Assembly: GCF_945915845.1 (NCBI RefSeq) | Contig: NZ_CAMEFX010000001.1 | Location: 1-64,000 of the forward strand | Source of the DNA: an uncultured Actinobacillus sp. | GTDB taxonomy: Bacteria > Pseudomonadota > Gammaproteobacteria > Enterobacterales > Pasteurellaceae | Direction: 5' to 3' | DNA length: 64,000 bases | Notes under the pieces: generated by a model | Database searches by the model: none | The model's input: only the letters and a program-made list of their open reading frames with translations | What the model was told of the DNA's origin: nothing | Shown: one piece after another, positions 22,005 through 29,671 of the stretch | Layout: each line of letters begins with the position of its first letter | How positions within the stretch are numbered: position 1 is the stretch's first letter | Position numbers and translations under genes: made by a program

Positions 22005-22463
22005 CTATAATGACAGCGTTTTTAATGCTTCAGATAAGGCAAATTCACCATTTACACCGCGGGCAATATCTTGCTCAATTTGTGTATTCCACTGTGCTTC
22101 AGACCAAATCTCAAACTTATTGAGTTGCCCCACCAACATAATAGATTTTTCTAATTTTGCATGCTGGCGTAATGGCTGACTTAACAGAATACGACCGGCG
22201 TTATCTAATTCGCATTCTGTCGCAAATCCCATCATCACGCGTTTTAAGGCATTTTGAACAGGATCTAAACTTGACAGTCCCAATAATTTTTGTTCAATTT
22301 CTTCCCATTCTTTTAAGGGATAAAGCAATAAACAAGGCTGGCGCGCATCGACCGTGCAAATCATCATCCCTTGATTTTGTTCCAGAATTTCAGGGCGATA
22401 ACGCGTTGGGATCGCAAGACGACCTTTCGCATCTAAATTTACCGCTGAAGCCCCTCGAAACAT
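22005..22463 (-). CDS. mraZ: Transcriptional regulator MraZ
   Basis: First gene of the dcw cluster. In E. coli MraZ is a DNA-binding protein that represses this operon. The start is ATG at 22463 ([15 protein letters not shown]), giving 152 residues, the family length. It has two AbrB-like repeats, each with a DxxGR-type motif ([10 protein letters not shown] near residue 10 and [10 protein letters not shown] near residue 86). The open frame extends 44 codons upstream, but that region holds the promoter and operator boxes. A short set of inverted CTAGC/GCTAG words lies between mraZ and rsmH. Confidence 0.95.
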   Translation of the reverse strand: MFRGASAVNLDAKGRLAIPTRYRPEILEQNQGMMICTVDARQPCLLLYPLKEWEEIEQKLLGLSSLDPVQNALKRVMMGFATECELDNAGRILLSQPLRQHAKLEKSIMLVGQLNKFEIWSEAQWNTQIEQDIARGVNGEFALSEALKTLSL

Positions 22464-22530
22464 GCCACTCTTCCAAAATGAGAATTGAACCCTGAAAAGT
22501 GCGGTCAATATGATAAGAATTTCTAAAATT

Positions 22531-22555
22531 TCCCACAAATTACCACTTTTCACCA
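22531..22555 (-). promoter_or_regulatory. Predicted MraZ operator, three direct repeats
   Basis: On the minus strand there are three TGG-starting pentamers, TGGTG, TGGTA and TGGGA, each separated by 5 bases. This matches the known E. coli MraZ site of TGGGN repeats spaced by 5 bases (recalled from the literature). The block lies just downstream of the predicted transcription start and 68 bases before the mraZ ATG, a position suited to repression. Confidence 0.7.
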
Positions 22556-22566
22556 CTTTGGTGAGA

Positions 22567-22595
22567 ATTTTATAATCTGAACGCTTAATATGCAA
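22567..22595 (-). promoter_or_regulatory. Predicted sigma-70 promoter of the dcw cluster
   Basis: On the minus strand, TTGCAT (22595-22590) and TAAAAT (22572-22567) are separated by 17 bases. The start site would fall near 22560, right beside the MraZ boxes. Confidence 0.6.
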
Positions 22596-22687
22596 GCAGA
22601 TTAAACGTTTGCTTACAAATCTTTACATTTCTATACAAAACGACAGGCAATCCATCCTAGTAATAAAAATTTTTCGCCCAAAAATAA

Positions 22688-22717
22688 AAACGCACCTTGA
22701 AAATTCAAAGTGCGTTT
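22688..22717 (-). terminator. Terminator of the CstA-family gene
   Basis: The stem is AAACGCAC (22688-22695) with GTGCGTTT (22710-22717), extended by TTGAA/TTCAA. On the minus strand it is followed by TTTATTTTTG. It lies 16 bases past the stop codon. The right arm contains most of an uptake word. Confidence 0.85.
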
Positions 22718-22732
22718 AAATTAGCGTCGATT

Positions 22733-24253
22733 TTAGTCTTGCGTTTGTTCTTCAGGTGTTAATGGTTTTAAAAACACAAAGAACGCCATCACGGCAACCG
22801 CTGTTGTCGCTACGCCGACCCAAAGTGAGGCATCATAAGAGAGGTTGAAGCCAATTGGCGCGTTAGCAATATAGCTTGTACAGACCATGGTCATAAAAAT
22901 TGCCGGGATAGTGGTAATCCAATGGAATTTTTGATGACGGAATAAATAGGCTGAAGCGGTCCATAACATCACCATTGCGGTCGTTTGGTTTGCCCAACCG
23001 AAGTAACGCCATAATACTTGGAAGTCAACGGTTGAAACCCAATAACCAATAGCAAATAATGGAATTGCAATACTCAAACGTTTTGCAATATTGCGTTGGT
23101 CGATTTTTAAGTAATCGGCAATTAACAAACGTGCTGCACGGAATGCCGTATCGCCTGAAGTAATAGGCAATACCACCACACCTAATACGGCTAAGATACC
23201 ACCAAATAAACCAAGCATCCCGATAGCAGAGTCATAAACGACTTTAGATGGCGTACCTTTCAAGGCTTCCATAAATGAGGCTTGATCATCGTAGAAACTT
23301 AACCCCACCATACACCAAATTAAGGCAATCACCCCTTCGCCAATCATCGCACCGTAGAAAATAAAACGGCCTTCTTTTTCATTTTCCGTACAACGTGCCA
23401 TTAATGGTGATTGTGTTGCATGGAAGCCGGAAATCGCACCACAAGCAATGGTCACGAATAAGAGTGGCCAAATTGGCGTCCCTTCTTTTGGATGTAAGTT
23501 GGCGAAGAAATCCGCTAATTCCACTTCATGGCCTAATTTAGCCGTTACGGTTTGGAATAATGGAATCCCTTCAAAGAATAAACCAAATAACATGCCTAAT
23601 GTCATAAACATTAACAATGCACCAAACAATGGATAGATTCGACCGATAATTTTATCTACCGGCACTAAGGTTGCGATAATGTAGTAAACAAAAATAACCG
23701 CGGTCCAAATAGCTAAAATGGTTCCTTTGGCTGCACCCGCTTCATCATTCACCGCTGCCGCACCAACAGAGCCTGAATTCATTAAATCGCTAGTAATATT
23801 AGTCAATAATGATGCCGGACTTGCCACAAACACCACACCAACTAACAATAGCAATAAAATAGCGAAGATATTCATCACATGTTTTGCAGGACGACCTAAG
23901 TATTTACCCGACATATAAGGAATACTCGCCCCACCGTTACGAATACTCAGCATACCGCTGAAATAATCATGTACCGCACCTGCAAATACGCAACCGAACA
24001 CAATCCAAAGCATGGCCACCGGCCCATATAACGCCCCTAAGATCGGACCGAAAATCGGACCTGTACCGGCGATATTTAAAAGTTGGATTAACCAAATTTT
24101 CTTCTTCGACATGGGCACATAGTCCACGCCATCATTTAAGGCATAAGCCGGCGTTTCACGTTTTGGATTGATAACAAAGATTTTTTCCACAACTTTACTA
24201 TACAAAAAGTAACCAAGCAGTAAAATTGCGACACAAATTAAAAACCACAACAT
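22733..24253 (-). CDS. CstA-family peptide/pyruvate-type carrier
   Basis: Polytopic inner-membrane protein of the carbon starvation CstA family (506 residues, many hydrophobic segments). Family hallmarks near the N-terminus are LIQLLNIAGTGPIFGPILGA and GAVHDYFSGMLSIRNGGASIP; GDTAFRAARLLIAD lies in the C-terminal third. E. coli CstA and BtsT are about 700 residues and carry peptides or pyruvate; this shorter form is a distinct subgroup, so the substrate is unknown. A CRP site lies about 100 bases upstream, which fits induction when preferred sugars run out. It is transcribed alone or read through from tmcA. Confidence 0.88.
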   Translation of the reverse strand: MLWFLICVAILLLGYFLYSKVVEKIFVINPKRETPAYALNDGVDYVPMSKKKIWLIQLLNIAGTGPIFGPILGALYGPVAMLWIVFGCVFAGAVHDYFSGMLSIRNGGASIPYMSGKYLGRPAKHVMNIFAILLLLLVGVVFVASPASLLTNITSDLMNSGSVGAAAVNDEAGAAKGTILAIWTAVIFVYYIIATLVPVDKIIGRIYPLFGALLMFMTLGMLFGLFFEGIPLFQTVTAKLGHEVELADFFANLHPKEGTPIWPLLFVTIACGAISGFHATQSPLMARCTENEKEGRFIFYGAMIGEGVIALIWCMVGLSFYDDQASFMEALKGTPSKVVYDSAIGMLGLFGGILAVLGVVVLPITSGDTAFRAARLLIADYLKIDQRNIAKRLSIAIPLFAIGYWVSTVDFQVLWRYFGWANQTTAMVMLWTASAYLFRHQKFHWITTIPAIFMTMVCTSYIANAPIGFNLSYDASLWVGVATTAVAVMAFFVFLKPLTPEEQTQD

Positions 24254-24353
24254 GGGATTTTCCTTAATTAACGTTAATAAAATAACACCGCGGATATTTT
24301 AAAGAGCTGTTAATAAGTTGTAAATCCCCGACAATCTGTTTTCTTTCCGGAAA

Positions 24354-24369
24354 TGTGACCAAGATCACA
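24354..24369. promoter_or_regulatory. CRP-cAMP binding site
   Basis: TGTGA-CCAAGA-TCACA carries both perfect half sites of the CRP consensus with the standard 6-base spacer. It lies about 100 bases upstream of the CstA-family start codon and just past the small upstream gene. A -10-like TAAAAT (24300-24295 on the minus strand) or TATTAA (24315-24310) lies between the site and the gene. Confidence 0.8.
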
Positions 24370-24540
24370 TTACTTTTTATCCTTAGGCTCATCCTTAATA
24401 AGATTACCTTGCTCATCTGCTTTTACAATAGGTGTACAGCTGCGGCAAGCCCCATTATCCACACCCAAATCTTGACAAAATTCATGATATTTATTGAGTA
24501 ATTTTTTGAAAAATCCTTCAGATTGTTTTTGTTCAGCCAT
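24370..24540 (-). CDS. Small hypothetical protein with two close cysteines
   Basis: A 56-residue open frame, MAEQKQSEGF to EPKDKK, begins 6 bases after the tmcA stop. It has a basic N-terminal helix (FKKLLNKYHEF) and a cysteine pair in ACRSC, plus one earlier Cys (FCQDLG). Codon use and length are consistent with a real gene, and the tight spacing suggests it is co-transcribed with tmcA. It may belong to a small Pasteurellaceae family of unknown function (I recall DUF5363 in this kind of position, but am not sure). The Cys pair could bind metal or form a disulfide. No function is assigned. Confidence 0.7.
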   Translation of the reverse strand: MAEQKQSEGFFKKLLNKYHEFCQDLGVDNGACRSCTPIVKADEQGNLIKDEPKDKK

Positions 24541-24546
24541 GTTCTT

Positions 24547-26409
24547 TTAGTCCCCATTTTCTAACAAAGTTTTAACTTCTTGGCGACAACAGGATAACCA
24601 AGATTTCTTACCGCCATATGACGCATTGTCCCTCATCCCCCGGGCACAATAGGCCGCTAAGGTAGGACAATCGCCTTGGTTAGATTGTGCCACTAATCGC
24701 CGAATGGGCGCAAGGGTTGAAAATAAAGTGCGGTGAAAATCTGCAAAGTTCTGCAATAAACACCTATCTTGTACGTTTAAGTCCCAATCGATTTCTCTCG
24801 CCCCTAATTTCAACGCTAACGGATGGGCTGTTAAGACAAAATCTCGTGCAAAATAACCCGAAAGTTGTTGCGCAACATGTTGTCCGGCAGGGGAAATACC
24901 GCGTACAGCTAGGGCTGAATAACAACCACTACTCGCTTCTTTATGCTCACAGATTTGCACCAAAACAAAACCGCACTTTTGCCAAAAATACATTAATTCA
25001 TCCGTATAACCAAAGCTCACCGAAAGAAAATCCACCTCTGCATCTTTAGCAATCCGCTCAATCAGCTTTTGCCCCAACCCCTGCTTCTGCCAATTCGGTT
25101 GTAGTGCAATACGCGAAATACGCAAGGAACGCAATGTACAGGCCAACGGAAAATGATAAAAAAATGCCAAAGATTGTGCCGCCAAATTGCCTTTGGGGCG
25201 GCGTTGGCCACGACAAATTTGTTCAATTAACACGTTATCCTGCATTCCCCCTTCTTCCATTAGCCATACACCACCGAGTAAATTCGACGCACTTTCCGCT
25301 ACATAAAATTGCTGCTTAGGGGCATCCAATAAACGGCGCAAATCCAACGGCGAAGTACGATAGTGAGCCAATGTTAACAGCCCATAAAAATCTTGGATGC
25401 GTTGCACAATATGAGATTGTGAAACTTGGCGAAAAATGACCGCACTTTGCGGGTTAAAGGCAGGTTGAATTAAACGATCTTCGCAATCAATCAACAACAA
25501 TTCATCAATAAATTGCTCCAATCTATCGCCTTCCGCCCAGCGTAATGGTTTGGTGAGTTCAAGATGTTGGAAAGTGCGGTCTAAATTGGCAAGAAATTTC
25601 AGCAAAAAACCTCGCCCCGTACCTTCATAGCTATGAATCGTCGTGGTGATCACAATATGTTTAAAGGTAGAAATCAGCTGAAACAATAAGGGCAAGGGCA
25701 ACATGGCGGCTTCATCAATAAACAGCCAATCTTCACGAAATGGTTCAGGATCCTGCTTGATTTGAGCCACCAATTCATCAGGCGCAACAAAATTCAAGGG
25801 AATCGCGGCAAAATCTTGTAAAGTTTTCACCGCGCTTTTATTGGGTGCGGTGACATAACAACGTGATCTTAACTGTTTAATCAGCATACCTGCCAAGGCT
25901 GATTTTCCACGTCCTCGTTTTGCCGTAATAATATAAAGATCCGATTGTTGTTTGAGGATTTTACTGATGATTTGTGATTGTTCTGCTGTCGCCTGTAGAG
26001 ACACAGTGCCGGTGTCCGTCGAGGCATTTGCCACAAATTTATCGGACACAGGCAGTGTGTCCCTACGATATTTTTCAATCAAATTCTCGAAATACGCGTT
26101 AAAATTCGGGGTTTCAATTCCTTGCTCAACGCCTGACCAACGCAAGCTATCCAAATCCCTTTGCTGATTTTCATCTAGCCACAACACCAATTCACCACCG
26201 GCGCGTAGCGTACCGACGGCAATCGCCAAGGCATCCAAATTCAATGTGGTTCGCCCATCATACAAAATCCAATCAAATTCCTGCCCAAGCAGATTTTTGG
26301 CTTGGCTAAAATTTTCAGGCGATAAAATCACCGCACTTTCCTTTAAATGCGAGGGAAAGTGCGGTGGATTTTGGTCATATTTTAAGGTTAAACAGCGTTC
26401 AGCTAACAT
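24547..26409 (-). CDS. tmcA: tRNA(Met) cytidine acetyltransferase TmcA, altered N-terminus
   Basis: ATP-dependent enzyme that acetylates the wobble cytidine (ac4C34) of elongator tRNA-Met. It has a DUF1726-like N-terminal domain, a helicase-like ATPase with AKRGRGKSALAG (P-loop), DEAAMLPLPLL and EGTGRGFLLKF, and a GNAT domain with ISRIALQPNWQKQGLG and SFGYTDELMYFWQKCGFV. The start is uncertain: the ATG at 26409 directly abuts a 271-bp inserted element and lacks a clear ribosome-binding site, while the frame stays open through the element to 26715. Compared with E. coli TmcA, about 30 N-terminal residues are missing from the 26409 start. A palindromic repeat is also inserted in frame (25994-26067). 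Six uptake words lie within it. Confidence 0.88.
   Translation of the reverse strand: MLAERCLTLKYDQNPPHFPSHLKESAVILSPENFSQAKNLLGQEFDWILYDGRTTLNLDALAIAVGTLRAGGELVLWLDENQQRDLDSLRWSGVEQGIETPNFNAYFENLIEKYRRDTLPVSDKFVANASTDTGTVSLQATAEQSQIISKILKQQSDLYIITAKRGRGKSALAGMLIKQLRSRCYVTAPNKSAVKTLQDFAAIPLNFVAPDELVAQIKQDPEPFREDWLFIDEAAMLPLPLLFQLISTFKHIVITTTIHSYEGTGRGFLLKFLANLDRTFQHLELTKPLRWAEGDRLEQFIDELLLIDCEDRLIQPAFNPQSAVIFRQVSQSHIVQRIQDFYGLLTLAHYRTSPLDLRRLLDAPKQQFYVAESASNLLGGVWLMEEGGMQDNVLIEQICRGQRRPKGNLAAQSLAFFYHFPLACTLRSLRISRIALQPNWQKQGLGQKLIERIAKDAEVDFLSVSFGYTDELMYFWQKCGFVLVQICEHKEASSGCYSALAVRGISPAGQHVAQQLSGYFARDFVLTAHPLALKLGAREIDWDLNVQDRCLLQNFADFHRTLFSTLAPIRRLVAQSNQGDCPTLAAYCARGMRDNASYGGKKSWLSCCRQEVKTLLENGD
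25994..26067. repeat. In-frame double-hairpin palindromic repeat inside tmcA
   Basis: Arms 25994-26018 and 26043-26067 match as an inverted repeat at 21 of 25 positions. Each arm is itself a hairpin of the type GGACACA...TGTGTCC and starts with GTAG. The spacer is 24 bases. It is read in the tmcA frame, adding about 25 residues (RRDTLPVSDK to TDTGTVSLQ) in the linker between the N-terminal domain and the ATPase, where E. coli TmcA has unrelated sequence. Confidence 0.75.
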
Positions 26410-26680
26410 TAGGGTCTGTTTATCTTTCAATAAAAGGCTGCGGCGGAGCTTATTTTTTGCCCAATCAAGGCAAAAAAACTGCCGTTTAGTCATTCTAAAC
26501 AAAGTTTTTTTAACACAGAGTGGGCAAAAAAGAAGCCCGCCCCTTCGGGTTGTGCCTAAAAAAGCCATCGTCGTTGTTGTAAAACTTGTAAATAGTCCTG
26601 CTATTAACTGCGTTTTACGCCTAGCCGATGGCTTTTTTAGGCGACAACGCAGCTTTTTATTGAAAGATAAACAGACCCTA
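26410..26680. mobile_element. TA-flanked MITE-like foldback element
   Basis: The 271-bp unit has perfect 26-bp inverted ends (26410-26435 and 26655-26680, TAGGGTCTG...), extending to 32 of 33 matches. The outer TA on each side fits a TA target duplication as in Tc1/IS630-type transposition. Inside there is a perfect 17-bp inverted pair (26554-26570 with 26626-26642), extended by GTAAAAC/GTTTTAC, and another pair TTTTTTGCCCA/TGGGCAAAAAA (26453-26463 with 26521-26531). No transposase fits in it, so it would be moved in trans. Its right end supplies the TAG stop of ybeY. Confidence 0.8.
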
Positions 26681-27145
26681 TTCTTCATCGTAGGAATAAG
26701 GATCTTCAAAGCCAAGCCCTGTCATAATTTCCGTTTCAAGGCTTTCCATTTCTTCCGCTTCATCATCTTCAATATGGTCATAACCCAACAAATGCAAACT
26801 GCCATGCACCACCATATGCGCCCAATGTGCTAATAACGGTTTGCCTTGTTCTTGCGCTTCACGTTCCACCACTTGACGGCAAATAATCAAATCCCCTAAC
26901 AAAGGCAAATCCACTTCTTCCGGACATTCAAAAGGAAAAGATAACACATTCGTTGGGCGATCTTTGCCACGATAAGTTAAATTCAATTCGTGGCTTTCCG
27001 CTTCATCTACAATGCGTATCGTAATTTCAGGTTCGATACTCTCCGCGCGTACTGCTTGCGTTGCCCAATGGGTAAATTGTTCAAGTGTTGGCAAATGCGT
27101 TTGATCTTCGCTCGCAATTTGTAAATCAATAATGACGTTTTGCAT
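26678..27145 (-). CDS. ybeY: Endoribonuclease YbeY (16S rRNA 3' maturation)
   Basis: Zinc-dependent single-strand RNase with roles in 16S rRNA 3'-end maturation and ribosome quality control. It has 155 residues, about the same as the H. influenzae protein. The metal-binding signature [11 protein letters not shown] (three histidines in HxxxHxxxxxH spacing) lies near residues 113-123, and [15 protein letters not shown] near 60-74. Its stop codon TAG is formed by the end of the inserted foldback element; removing the element and one TA would give a TAA stop overlapping the downstream ATG. Elsewhere ybeY often follows phoH/ybeZ; here phoH is 4 kb away. Confidence 0.95.
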   Translation of the reverse strand: MQNVIIDLQIASEDQTHLPTLEQFTHWATQAVRAESIEPEITIRIVDEAESHELNLTYRGKDRPTNVLSFPFECPEEVDLPLLGDLIICRQVVEREAQEQGKPLLAHWAHMVVHGSLHLLGYDHIEDDEAEEMESLETEIMTGLGFEDPYSYDEE

Positions 27146-27148
27146 TTA

Positions 27149-27772
27149 TTATTCTCTATCTCGACTTTGAATAATCAAAACATAGCCCGAATTCAGGCTA
27201 ACTTCAATGGGTTTTCCAATAAATTCATTGCTCGAATAAATTTTCTTACTAAAAAAATTCTGTGCATTTAATTCATATTTTGCCCCAGTAATCGTCAATT
27301 TGTCATCAGACATAAAAGAGACATATTTCATTCCCTGAACAGGAAAAATTTGGTGCTTACCTGCTGGCGCATAGCTAATATGATTTTGTGTATTAACAAG
27401 GGAAATTTGCTGCATAAATGGCGCCAAGGCAGGTTCAGAAGGTAAGAAAACATTGGAAAATAAATGATCTAACCGTCCGCCAAATGCACCATAAACCGTG
27501 ACCAACGCCGTAGGAAATCGTGCAAACACGCCTTTCAACGCCAATTCAGTATCAGTATCATTTTTCACGGTTGGCGCACTCACTATTTCTTTCGCACTTG
27601 CTCGAATCTTCATCAGCTCATTTTCTGTCACGCTGTCAAAATCACCCACAGCAAAATCCAGTGGCAAACCATTATCTAACAGCGCCAAACAACCGCGATC
27701 AATCCCAACATAATAATCGTAACCTTGCTCAATCGGCGAGAAATCCCCACCTGCAACTAACGCAATGTTCAT
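27149..27772 (-). CDS. thiN: Thiamine pyrophosphokinase
   Basis: Transfers pyrophosphate from ATP to thiamine, giving thiamine diphosphate directly. About 207 residues. Family motifs are YYVGIDRGCLALLD, the metal-binding AVGDFDSV, VKNDTDTELAL and the substrate-side YGAFGGRLDH. The start is the ATG at 27772 (MNIALVAGGD) with AAGAGTGAG upstream; a GTG three codons earlier (27781) is an alternative. It ends 3 bases before the ybeY start, so the two are probably co-transcribed. Confidence 0.9.
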   Translation of the reverse strand: MNIALVAGGDFSPIEQGYDYYVGIDRGCLALLDNGLPLDFAVGDFDSVTENELMKIRASAKEIVSAPTVKNDTDTELALKGVFARFPTALVTVYGAFGGRLDHLFSNVFLPSEPALAPFMQQISLVNTQNHISYAPAGKHQIFPVQGMKYVSFMSDDKLTITGAKYELNAQNFFSKKIYSSNEFIGKPIEVSLNSGYVLIIQSRDRE

Positions 27773-27830
27773 GTTACTCACTCTTTTCTATCTCAAGTGC
27801 GGTTGATATTACCACAGTTTTTCACTCTGA

Positions 27831-28166
27831 CTAGTTTTTCTGAAGTTCCTTTAAAAATGCCACAAAATGGCTTTTCTGCGATGGGGTTAAACTTGCCCAA
27901 ACTTGATCAACTTCATCACCATTCCATTCAAAGTCATCCATACAATCCACAAAAAAATAACTAATCGGCGTTTTCAAAAAAGTGGCAATCGCCACTAAAT
28001 GTGCCACATTGATTTTGTTTGTACCGCGTTCGTAGCGGGATAATTGAGGTTGAGTTAAATTCACATATTCTGATAGCCTTTCTGCAGTAAAACCTAATTC
28101 TCTGCGTCTCTTTTGAATTCGCTGTCCTACAAGACGATCAATTTCACTTGCCAATGGTTGCGCCAT
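27831..28166 (-). CDS. XRE-family helix-turn-helix regulator
   Basis: A 111-residue protein with a Cro/C1-type helix-turn-helix at about residues 14-70 (VGQRIQKRRRELGFTAERLSEYVNLTQPQLSRYERG) and a short C-terminal part (FFVDCMDDF..., then WASLTPSQKSHFVAFL). The second helix and recognition helix are clear. Target genes are unknown; it is divergent from the accessory lipoprotein gene at 28305 with 138 bases between, so control of that cluster and of itself is possible, but this is inference. Confidence 0.85.
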   Translation of the reverse strand: MAQPLASEIDRLVGQRIQKRRRELGFTAERLSEYVNLTQPQLSRYERGTNKINVAHLVAIATFLKTPISYFFVDCMDDFEWNGDEVDQVWASLTPSQKSHFVAFLKELQKN

Positions 28167-28304
28167 ATTTTGCCTTTAAATTACTTATCATTGAAGGCAT
28201 ATTCTTTTTGATCTTATGCGTTGACTGAATAACTTACTAGGCATATAATTTAAATTACATTACTTTAGTCGCATATTTTAACCATTACATCTAAGGAATA
28301 CTTT

Positions 28305-28886
28305 ATGAAAAAACTGCTTTCTTTATTTGTTATAAGCTTATTTTTGACAGCTTGCTCAAATCAACCACATTGGCAACCTATTCAGGATAAATACTATCAA
28401 GCTATGGAAGAGCAAGATCGAATATATAATGGGAAGATAATGGATACATTATTAAAAGCAAGTGAAGAATTATATGCAACTAATACTTATGCTACACCTG
28501 AAGAGAAAAAATTAATTCATCTTGGTCAATTATTAATACGAGATGCCATCATGGAAGCTAAACAAGATATTCGAAATTATCCCCTTGAAAATAGTTTTAT
28601 GAAAGCTTATAGACGTTTTGAATTAGTTAAACAAGGTAAGATTACTTTTGCTCAATCAGCTCAATTGGCTAAACGCGATGAAATAGAAACTCGTCAAGCA
28701 CAAGAAGCAGCCGCTCGACAACAAGCAGCGTTTGAACAAGCACGCTGGAATACAATGACAAGACATATAGGGCAAGGATTAGGTAAAACACCGGCCCAAA
28801 TTCATATGCAACAGCAAGGGCCGATATTCAGACAAACAAACTGTAACCCTAATTATAATGGTGGTTTCAGTTGTATGTCCTATTAA
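28305..28886 (+). CDS. Hypothetical lipoprotein
   Basis: 193 residues with a type II signal peptide: MKKLL start, hydrophobic core and lipobox LTAC with Cys17, so it is predicted to be membrane-anchored. Residues about 118-150 (RDEIETRQAQEAAARQQAAFEQAR) form a charged, Ala/Gln-rich coiled coil. The C-terminal third is Gln/Asn-rich with two cysteines (TNCNPNYNGGFSC) that could pair. The start has CTAAGGAA upstream. I do not recognise the family. It is the first of four consecutive small AT-rich plus-strand genes in an otherwise minus-strand region, which suggests acquisition. Confidence 0.8.
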   Translation: MKKLLSLFVISLFLTACSNQPHWQPIQDKYYQAMEEQDRIYNGKIMDTLLKASEELYATNTYATPEEKKLIHLGQLLIRDAIMEAKQDIRNYPLENSFMKAYRRFELVKQGKITFAQSAQLAKRDEIETRQAQEAAARQQAAFEQARWNTMTRHIGQGLGKTPAQIHMQQQGPIFRQTNCNPNYNGGFSCMSY

Positions 28887-28932
28887 AAATGCAGGTCAAA
28901 AAATAAATAGGTAAATTTTGGGAAACAATCAA

Positions 28933-29367
28933 ATGTCTGAAAAATTATTAACGTCATGGTCTCCGATTATTCGTTGGTTACTGCTTCCTATCGTCTGTAT
29001 TCTATGCCCATTCATCCTATCGATAATATATGGATTATTATTTATGCCATATGAAGGACAGCTTATTTCTGATGGGCGAGGATATTATGAAGTAGGTGGC
29101 TTTGATGTTTATTGGTTTAGTTGCATACAGGCTTTTATCTTTGGTGCAGGTTTTGTACTTCCAATTATTTATTTAGCTCCAAGCCATACAAAAATGGTAC
29201 TTAATATTGCAAAAACTATTTTGTTGTTTATTTTAATTGGCTTACTAATTTGGATTTTCACTCAAAATATAAGCTTTGGTTTTTGGAATACACTAAAATT
29301 TATGGGGATATATTTATGTATTTGTTTGGGGCTTTTTATTGATAAATTTATGGATATTGAAGACTAA
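28933..29367 (+). CDS. Hypothetical polytopic membrane protein
   Basis: About 144 residues from the ATG at 28933 (MSEKLLTSW); a TTG five codons upstream is also open. It has four hydrophobic segments: around residues 13-36 (WLLLPIVCILCPFILSIIYGLL), 60-85, 95-115 and 122-138. A polar loop between the first two contains YEGQLISDGRGYYEVGGFDVYW. No recognised motif. It lies 46 bases after the lipoprotein gene and is strongly AT-rich, so it is probably part of the same accessory cluster. Confidence 0.7.
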   Translation: MSEKLLTSWSPIIRWLLLPIVCILCPFILSIIYGLLFMPYEGQLISDGRGYYEVGGFDVYWFSCIQAFIFGAGFVLPIIYLAPSHTKMVLNIAKTILLFILIGLLIWIFTQNISFGFWNTLKFMGIYLCICLGLFIDKFMDIED

Positions 29368-29425
29368 AATTTCAAACTATACTGGTAGTTAGTTGTACTA
29401 CATATTAGATAACTAGGAGAACATT

Positions 29426-29659
29426 ATGTGTAAATTAGGAAAATTAATATTCCTAGCGGTTGGATTGGGAACGTCTGGTCTAGTTTCGGCTGATTGGGAA
29501 TATGCTTCCAATACAGGACAATCAGAAACTGGAGATTTCCGCTATACACGTTGCTACTATAAAACTATGATGGGATTTGAGTTTGCTATTGTAATACAAG
29601 GATTTTGTCCAATATCAATTGAATTTGATCCCGAAACCCAACAATGGAGACAAAACTAA
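29426..29659 (+). CDS. Hypothetical small secreted protein
   Basis: 77 residues with a probable signal peptide (KLGKLIFLAVGLGTSGLVSA, cleavage after residue 22). The mature part of about 55 residues has two cysteines (TRCYYK and GFCPIS) that could form a disulfide in the periplasm. The ribosome-binding site is AGGAGA. Family not recognised. The size and layout (signal peptide, two Cys, aromatic-rich) would suit a periplasmic or surface factor, but no function is assigned. Followed 12 bases later by the next gene. Confidence 0.65.
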   Translation: MCKLGKLIFLAVGLGTSGLVSADWEYASNTGQSETGDFRYTRCYYKTMMGFEFAIVIQGFCPISIEFDPETQQWRQN

Positions 29660-29671
29660 AAAGGAAAATTT

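Noticed and set aside
26246..26833. 195-codon plus-strand frame across the foldback element
   Set aside because: It spans antisense tmcA, the element and antisense ybeY; the apparent protein is a chance frame through inverted repeats.
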